Positions 60,172 through 64,000 of a stretch of DNA of 64,000 bases are shown piece by piece. Location of the stretch: positions 1,612,001 through 1,676,000 of the forward strand of contig NZ_JAFIBU010000001.1 of assembly GCF_017833255.1 (NCBI RefSeq), read 5' to 3'. Numbering within the stretch: the stretch's first letter is position 1; the number at the start of each line of letters is the position of its first letter. The notes beneath the pieces were generated by a model. It ran no database searches and had not been told where the DNA came from. It saw only the letters and a program-made list of their open reading frames with translations. The translations under genes and the position numbers were made by a program. Source of the stretch: Paenibacillus sp. PvR098. GTDB lineage: Bacteria > Bacillota > Bacilli > Paenibacillales > NBRC-103111.

Positions 60172-61179
60172 TCAATGTACCTGCTCCGTCTCAAACAACA
60201 CTTCTTCGATCAAACGGTTTTTGTGCATCATAGACAGATTAATCGCCTCATAGTCCTTCTCTTTATCCAACTCTTCCATCAACAAGGTAGCGATCAGCTC
60301 ACGGTCATCCGTGCTTCCGGGCTCCCGGAAATCAATAAAACCGGTAAGCTGGCGCTCACTGATATCCACCGTAGCCGTTCCGATTGGCAAACCGCCCCGC
60401 GATTGCTGATAGATCTCATAAGTCAGCACGTCCCCATCGTCACGGGCCAGCATGATAGAGTACTCGCTTTGCAAATCGCTTTGAAACACATCGGGATCTT
60501 CATCCGACAGCAAATCTTCATGAGTCAACTCGATGGTTTCGATGATTTCATTTTGATGCAGCATATGAATGACGAAGTCATCCACTTCATTATCGTCAAA
60601 ATCAAGCACAAGCATATCCGCGATAATATCGAGCTCGTTCTCTGCCGGTTCAATGAGCCAATCGACTGTTCCTATGACGCTTCGGTCTTCTACTTTGAGA
60701 AGAGCTTCGGCAACCCAATCCTCGTTTTTGTCATATACGTGATACTCCACCGAATCATCGTCCTCACCCACAACAACCATCTCATAATCGGCCATTGTGT
60801 ACTCTTCCCGTTCATTCGGATGCTCATCCTCAAGGCGCGTACCATAGTCCACCCAATCGGAATTGAAAGCTCTGTTATGTGCCGAAGCTACTGCTTCTGT
60901 GGCGATCACATGATCATAGCTGCTGTAAGTAACCATCACTTCGCATGCCCGTGCCTGCATGGCGTCCACAAGTGCCTCGACATACATATGCACATCTTCA
61001 AATACCTCTTCTTTTTCGTCCTCGGACAGCACTTCTTTCTCCAATTGGAGAGCGCCGGCAATTCGGTCGGATTCCCGGTAAACTAATGTCAATGTCCCAA
61101 CAAATCGATTTTTGTATAAAATATCGCTAACCTCACCGCCGGCCGTCCTTAAATCCGGCCTTAGCATGACATGCTTCAT
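60172..61179 (-). CDS. Hypothetical acidic protein
   Basis: A 335-residue, very acidic cytoplasmic protein (EDEHPNEREEYTMADYEMVV, VGEDDDSVEYHVYDKNEDWV). Two similar halves seem present: an N-terminal segment with LYKNRFVGTLTLVYRESDRI and a C-terminal segment with GLPIGTATVDISERQLTGFI. The start at 61179 has GGAGGAGACC upstream. I do not recognise the family. It forms a single-gene unit ending in a terminator. Confidence 0.7.
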   Translation of the reverse strand: MKHVMLRPDLRTAGGEVSDILYKNRFVGTLTLVYRESDRIAGALQLEKEVLSEDEKEEVFEDVHMYVEALVDAMQARACEVMVTYSSYDHVIATEAVASAHNRAFNSDWVDYGTRLEDEHPNEREEYTMADYEMVVVGEDDDSVEYHVYDKNEDWVAEALLKVEDRSVIGTVDWLIEPAENELDIIADMLVLDFDDNEVDDFVIHMLHQNEIIETIELTHEDLLSDEDPDVFQSDLQSEYSIMLARDDGDVLTYEIYQQSRGGLPIGTATVDISERQLTGFIDFREPGSTDDRELIATLLMEELDKEKDYEAINLSMMHKNRLIEEVLFETEQVH

Positions 61180-61370
61180 TCGGGTCTCCTCCAACCTTGC
61201 ACAGATATGGTTTCCCTCTTATCATGTCCCATAATACCCAAAATTTATGCGCCTTGGGTCATCCGTCCAAACCTATACGGATTTCCGCCATACAATAAAA
61301 TAGACCGCTGCCCTACAGCACTAAATGTAATCGGCATCGGACACGATCATAACGCCTAGGAGGAATTTCC

Positions 61371-61463
61371 ATGTCTCACATTCACGGTCATTTCACATCG
61401 GCGGGTTCGATACTGGTTCTGTTCATCCTATTGGTGATCATTCTGAGCGCAGGCTTATATTAA
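61371..61463 (+). CDS. YjcZ-like sporulation peptide
   Basis: A 30-residue peptide: a short polar His/Gly head (MSHIHGHFTSAGS), then a hydrophobic stretch (ILVLFILLVIILSAGLY). This is the shape of YjcZ-family sporulation proteins in Bacillales. The AGGAGGAAT ribosome site is excellent, and a terminator follows at 61494-61534. It is probably membrane-inserted in spores or the mother cell. Confidence 0.75.
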   Translation: MSHIHGHFTSAGSILVLFILLVIILSAGLY

Positions 61464-61493
61464 TAAAATCCGTAAAACATCCTGGAAATGAAA

Positions 61494-61534
61494 AAGGAAG
61501 GCTTGGTTATACTCCGAGCCTTCCCTTGTTTTTA
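61494..61534 (+). terminator. Rho-independent terminator
   Basis: GGAAGGCT and AGCCTTCC pair across a 12-nt loop, followed by CTTGTTTTT. Confidence 0.7.
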
Positions 61535-61568
61535 CTGGTGAAAAAATATATGGTTTTATCGATGATAG

Positions 61569-62378
61569 CTAATTCGTCGATTCGGTCCAGACATAACGCA
61601 TCAGCGCCTCTGCCACACCTTCCTCGTTGTTCGACAATGTCACAGTATCTGCTGCCAGCTTGACTTCTTCAGGAGAGTTATCCATGGCAATGCCAAGCCC
61701 GGCAAAGCGAAGCATGTCGATATCGTTAAAGTAGTTGCCCATAGCCAGAATAGAGGAAGCTTCAATACCCCACATCTCCGAGAGTTCGCTAAGCGCACGC
61801 CCCTTGGATACGGAATTTAACATGACATCGATAAAATGAACACCGCTTCGAATTGCATGAAGCGTAGGCGGTAAGTGAAGCGATCCCAAGTTTTGTTCCA
61901 CCCGATCCATCGCCTCTTCCGAACCGAACATTGTAAATTTCACAATAGATACGGACATAGCGAGGACATCTTCGACCTGTTCAGGGGCCGCCATATATTT
62001 TTCGTACATCGCCGCTTCGGCTTCCCCTACTTTTTCTACATACATATCCCATGAGGTGTTCATATCAAAATGAACTTCCTCGGCGCGGCAGTATTGTACC
62101 AGCTCGGCAATATCCTGTATCGGGAAGGCGAATTCATGAAGCAGGCGGGAGCCGGGAGTCTCAACAGTAGCTGCACCGTTATGGGCGATCAGCACTCCCT
62201 CAAATCCCAATTGCTCCATAATCGGCACCGAACTCGCCGGAGCTCTGCCGGTACACAGCACGATGCGTCCGCCAGCCTCATGCACCTGACGAAGCGTGGA
62301 TACCGTCCGCTCCGTCAGCTCATAATCGTCGTTTAACAGTGTTCCATCCACATCAAGCGCAATCAATTTGTATTGCAT
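61569..62378 (-). CDS. Cof-type HAD family phosphatase
   Basis: A 269-residue phosphatase. Motif I is LIALDVDGTLLND at the start, motif II is VLCTGR, motif III has the lysine in VSKGRALSEL, and motif IV is ILAMGNYFNDIDM. The C2B cap of the Cof/YidA group is present. Such enzymes dephosphorylate sugar phosphates, flavin or pyridoxal phosphates; the substrate is not predictable. I start at the ATG at 62378; a GTG five codons earlier is possible. Confidence 0.88.
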   Translation of the reverse strand: MQYKLIALDVDGTLLNDDYELTERTVSTLRQVHEAGGRIVLCTGRAPASSVPIMEQLGFEGVLIAHNGAATVETPGSRLLHEFAFPIQDIAELVQYCRAEEVHFDMNTSWDMYVEKVGEAEAAMYEKYMAAPEQVEDVLAMSVSIVKFTMFGSEEAMDRVEQNLGSLHLPPTLHAIRSGVHFIDVMLNSVSKGRALSELSEMWGIEASSILAMGNYFNDIDMLRFAGLGIAMDNSPEEVKLAADTVTLSNNEEGVAEALMRYVWTESTN

Positions 62379-62407
62379 TCCTATCCATTCCACTTCCTTC
62401 TATAGCT

Positions 62408-63157
62408 CTAGTTGGTTTCACCATGTGCCTTTAATAGCTCTAATTCCACTTCGGTTAATTCACGGTATGTCCCCAATGGAAGAAGCGGATCAAGCTTTAA
62501 CGGACCCATGGCGATTCGTTTGAGAAAAACGACTTGCTTACCAACCGCTTGGAACATCCGTTTCACTTGGTGAAACTTACCTTCCATGATGGTGAGCTCA
62601 ATTAGGGAAAGCTCGGATTGCTCCAGGTTCCCCTTGTGCAGGACGTTAAGCTGCGCAGGCATGGTGATGTAACCGTCATCTAAAGTGACTCCAAGGGAGA
62701 AAGCAGCTATATCTCCTTCATCCACTACTCCCTCCACCTCGGCATAATACGTTTTGGGCACGTGCTTGCGGGGAGACAGCAGGTTGTGAGCCAGCTTACC
62801 GTCATTCGTGAGCAGCAGCAGTCCTTCCGTGTCTTTATCAAGCCGTCCGACGGGAAAAAGATCAAAGTGGGCGTACTGCTGATCCAATAGATCGAGCACG
62901 GTACGGTCTCGAGTATCCTCCGTAGCCGAAATGACGCCTTGCGGCTTGTTCAGCATGAGGTAGACGAATTCACGGTACATCACCAGATCTCCGTCTACAC
63001 TCACCTGATCTCGCTCGGGATGCACTTGCTGACCACTGTCTTTGACCGTTTTACCGTTCACGCTGACTGCGCCGCGTTTCACCAGCTGTTTGATCTCGCT
63101 GCGCGTGCCGAAGCCCGTATGGGCGAGCAGCTTGTCTAATCGAAGCGTTGCCTTCAT
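62408..63157 (-). CDS. 16S rRNA pseudouridine synthase, RsuA/RluB family
   Basis: A 249-residue enzyme. The N-terminal S4 RNA-binding domain is RLDKLLAHTGFGTRSEIKQL. The catalytic aspartate is in FPVGRLDKDTEGLLLLTNDG. The C-terminal part has EGKFHQVKRMFQAVGKQV. The RsuA branch modifies 16S rRNA. The start at 63157 has GGAGGTGGAC upstream, inside the end of the methyltransferase gene. Confidence 0.88.
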   Translation of the reverse strand: MKATLRLDKLLAHTGFGTRSEIKQLVKRGAVSVNGKTVKDSGQQVHPERDQVSVDGDLVMYREFVYLMLNKPQGVISATEDTRDRTVLDLLDQQYAHFDLFPVGRLDKDTEGLLLLTNDGKLAHNLLSPRKHVPKTYYAEVEGVVDEGDIAAFSLGVTLDDGYITMPAQLNVLHKGNLEQSELSLIELTIMEGKFHQVKRMFQAVGKQVVFLKRIAMGPLKLDPLLPLGTYRELTEVELELLKAHGETN

Positions 63158-63159
63158 TT

Positions 63160-64000
63160 CTATGTCCACCTCCATCCGGGAGGATATTCGTTCTTCAGCA
63201 GGCCCTCCTGCCATTTGGCCCAGCCGACGGGGTAACCGTCGACACAGACGAGGCAGTAGCCCTTTGCAGGCACACCGTCTCGCGCGGCATGCAGGTCTTC
63301 AGGGGCGAGCATCAGCGTCTCGCCCTTCAAATAACGCACGGCTTGCGGATCATCGGCCGTGAAGGTCACGGTGCGCAGCGCATCCTCCACGCGCATCCCC
63401 ATCGCCAGCGCGTGCGACGGGACGAAGCGCTGGGCAGCGGCGCTGCCGAGGTACCAGCCGGGCCTAATGACCCGGACTCCGTCCAACGGCGGCAGCCCCT
63501 CAGGCACGGCGTACACGTGCTCGCCGCGGCATACCAGCCCCGCGGCGTCATACGGGACCGCCGCCAGCTGCTCCGCTGCGAAGCGCGCAAGCGACTCGCG
63601 CGGGTCGGTCGCCGCTGCTTTCGCGGGCCGCTTGCCCTCACGGCGCGGCGTCTTTGCGGCCTTCGCCGCAGCCGGCTTCGCGTCCGCCGTCTCCGGCACA
63701 GCCGTCCCTCGGTGGCCCAACACCGCCACGAAGTGCCCTTCGCCCGCCAGGCGGTGGGGCCAAAGTCGTGCTGTCCCGGCAACCTCGCCCGCCCGGCTGT
63801 CGCTATCGCCAAGCCAATCCGGCCGGCCTGGCATCCAACCGCTGTTCTCCGGCACTGGCTGCACCTCGAACAAAGAATGCGTTTCAAGAAATTCCGCGAT
63901 CATCGCTTCATTCTCCTCCGGCGAGAACGTACAGGTCGAATATACCATCCGGCCGCCGGGACGCAGCATCTGGGCCGCCTGCTGCAAAAGTGTCCGCTGC
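63160..64000 (-). CDS. rRNA cytosine-C5 methyltransferase (RsmF/NOL1/NOP2/Sun), partial
   Basis: The visible 280 residues are the end of a class I methyltransferase. The catalytic cysteine lies in MVYSTCTFSPEENEAMIAEF, the PCN/TC motif region. An Ala/Lys-rich linker and a C-terminal domain (YCLVCVDGYPVGWAKWQEGL) of the RsmF type follow. The N-terminal SAM-binding half lies beyond the right edge. It ends 2 bp before the pseudouridine synthase gene, so the two rRNA modification genes form one unit. Confidence 0.85.
   Translation of the reverse strand, partial: QRTLLQQAAQMLRPGGRMVYSTCTFSPEENEAMIAEFLETHSLFEVQPVPENSGWMPGRPDWLGDSDSRAGEVAGTARLWPHRLAGEGHFVAVLGHRGTAVPETADAKPAAAKAAKTPRREGKRPAKAAATDPRESLARFAAEQLAAVPYDAAGLVCRGEHVYAVPEGLPPLDGVRVIRPGWYLGSAAAQRFVPSHALAMGMRVEDALRTVTFTADDPQAVRYLKGETLMLAPEDLHAARDGVPAKGYCLVCVDGYPVGWAKWQEGLLKNEYPPGWRWT

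Noticed and set aside
60094-61086. 330-codon plus-strand frame opposite the acidic protein
   Set aside because: His/Ile/Leu-rich shadow caused by the acidic codons of the minus-strand gene; no start signal.

Overview
The window looks like chromosome of a Paenibacillus-type, spore-forming member of the Bacillales. Supporting genes include the yhaN/yhaO pair, the yqhH/yqhG pair, yqzE, lipM, a CotA-type coat laccase, a YjcZ-like sporulation peptide, a B12-dependent class II ribonucleotide reductase with NrdR boxes, and the queD-queE-queC operon. Family assignments come from reading motifs; no database search was run.

The left 27 kb is an AT-rich, heavily rearranged accessory region. Positions 1-4.9 kb hold a minus-strand sulfonate/organosulfur operon: a YezD-type protein, an LLM flavin monooxygenase, and an SsuB-SsuA-SsuC ABC importer. 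It begins at a good sigma-A promoter and carries three copies of a short structured motif in its untranslated parts; two of these are followed by terminators. Next come an orphan c-di-GMP-I-like riboswitch, a decayed chromate-resistance operon, an IS110-family element, a CBS-domain protein and an IS3-family element broken inside its integrase domain. From about 9.8 to 15.8 kb lies a compact element with a large serine recombinase, a tiny protein, an HUH replication protein, a hairpin-rich non-coding stretch, a reverse transcriptase of the abortive-infection/DRT type, and an Abi_C-like partner closed by a perfect terminator. An oxalate decarboxylase-like bicupin, two small proteins, an ATPase remnant and a laccase follow.

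From 20 to 27 kb is a scarred defence island. It contains joined fragments of an SDR, a polyphosphate kinase and a third gene; an HTH protein fused to the N-terminal domain of a type I methylase; a caspase-like protein broken by one stop codon; and an intact two-gene operon encoding a SIR2 protein and a small protein that carries the Thr1/Asp17/Lys33 pattern of proteasome-type Ntn hydrolases. The last pair is the strongest candidate for an undescribed system.

From 27 to 64 kb the window is GC-richer and mostly ordinary core genome. It holds nrdJ, D-amino-acid aminotransferase, a TetR/SMR efflux pair, lipM, the SNF2 helicase/YqhG pair, yqzE, argS, Hsp20, two tandem tRNA-Leu(CAG) genes, xpt, DedA, YkvI, an SDR, an EamA transporter, yhaN/yhaO, a glycosyltransferase, a diguanylate cyclase, a rhomboid protease, two small XRE regulators, the queuosine precursor operon, a HAD phosphatase, an rRNA pseudouridine synthase and a partial RsmF-type methyltransferase running off the right edge.
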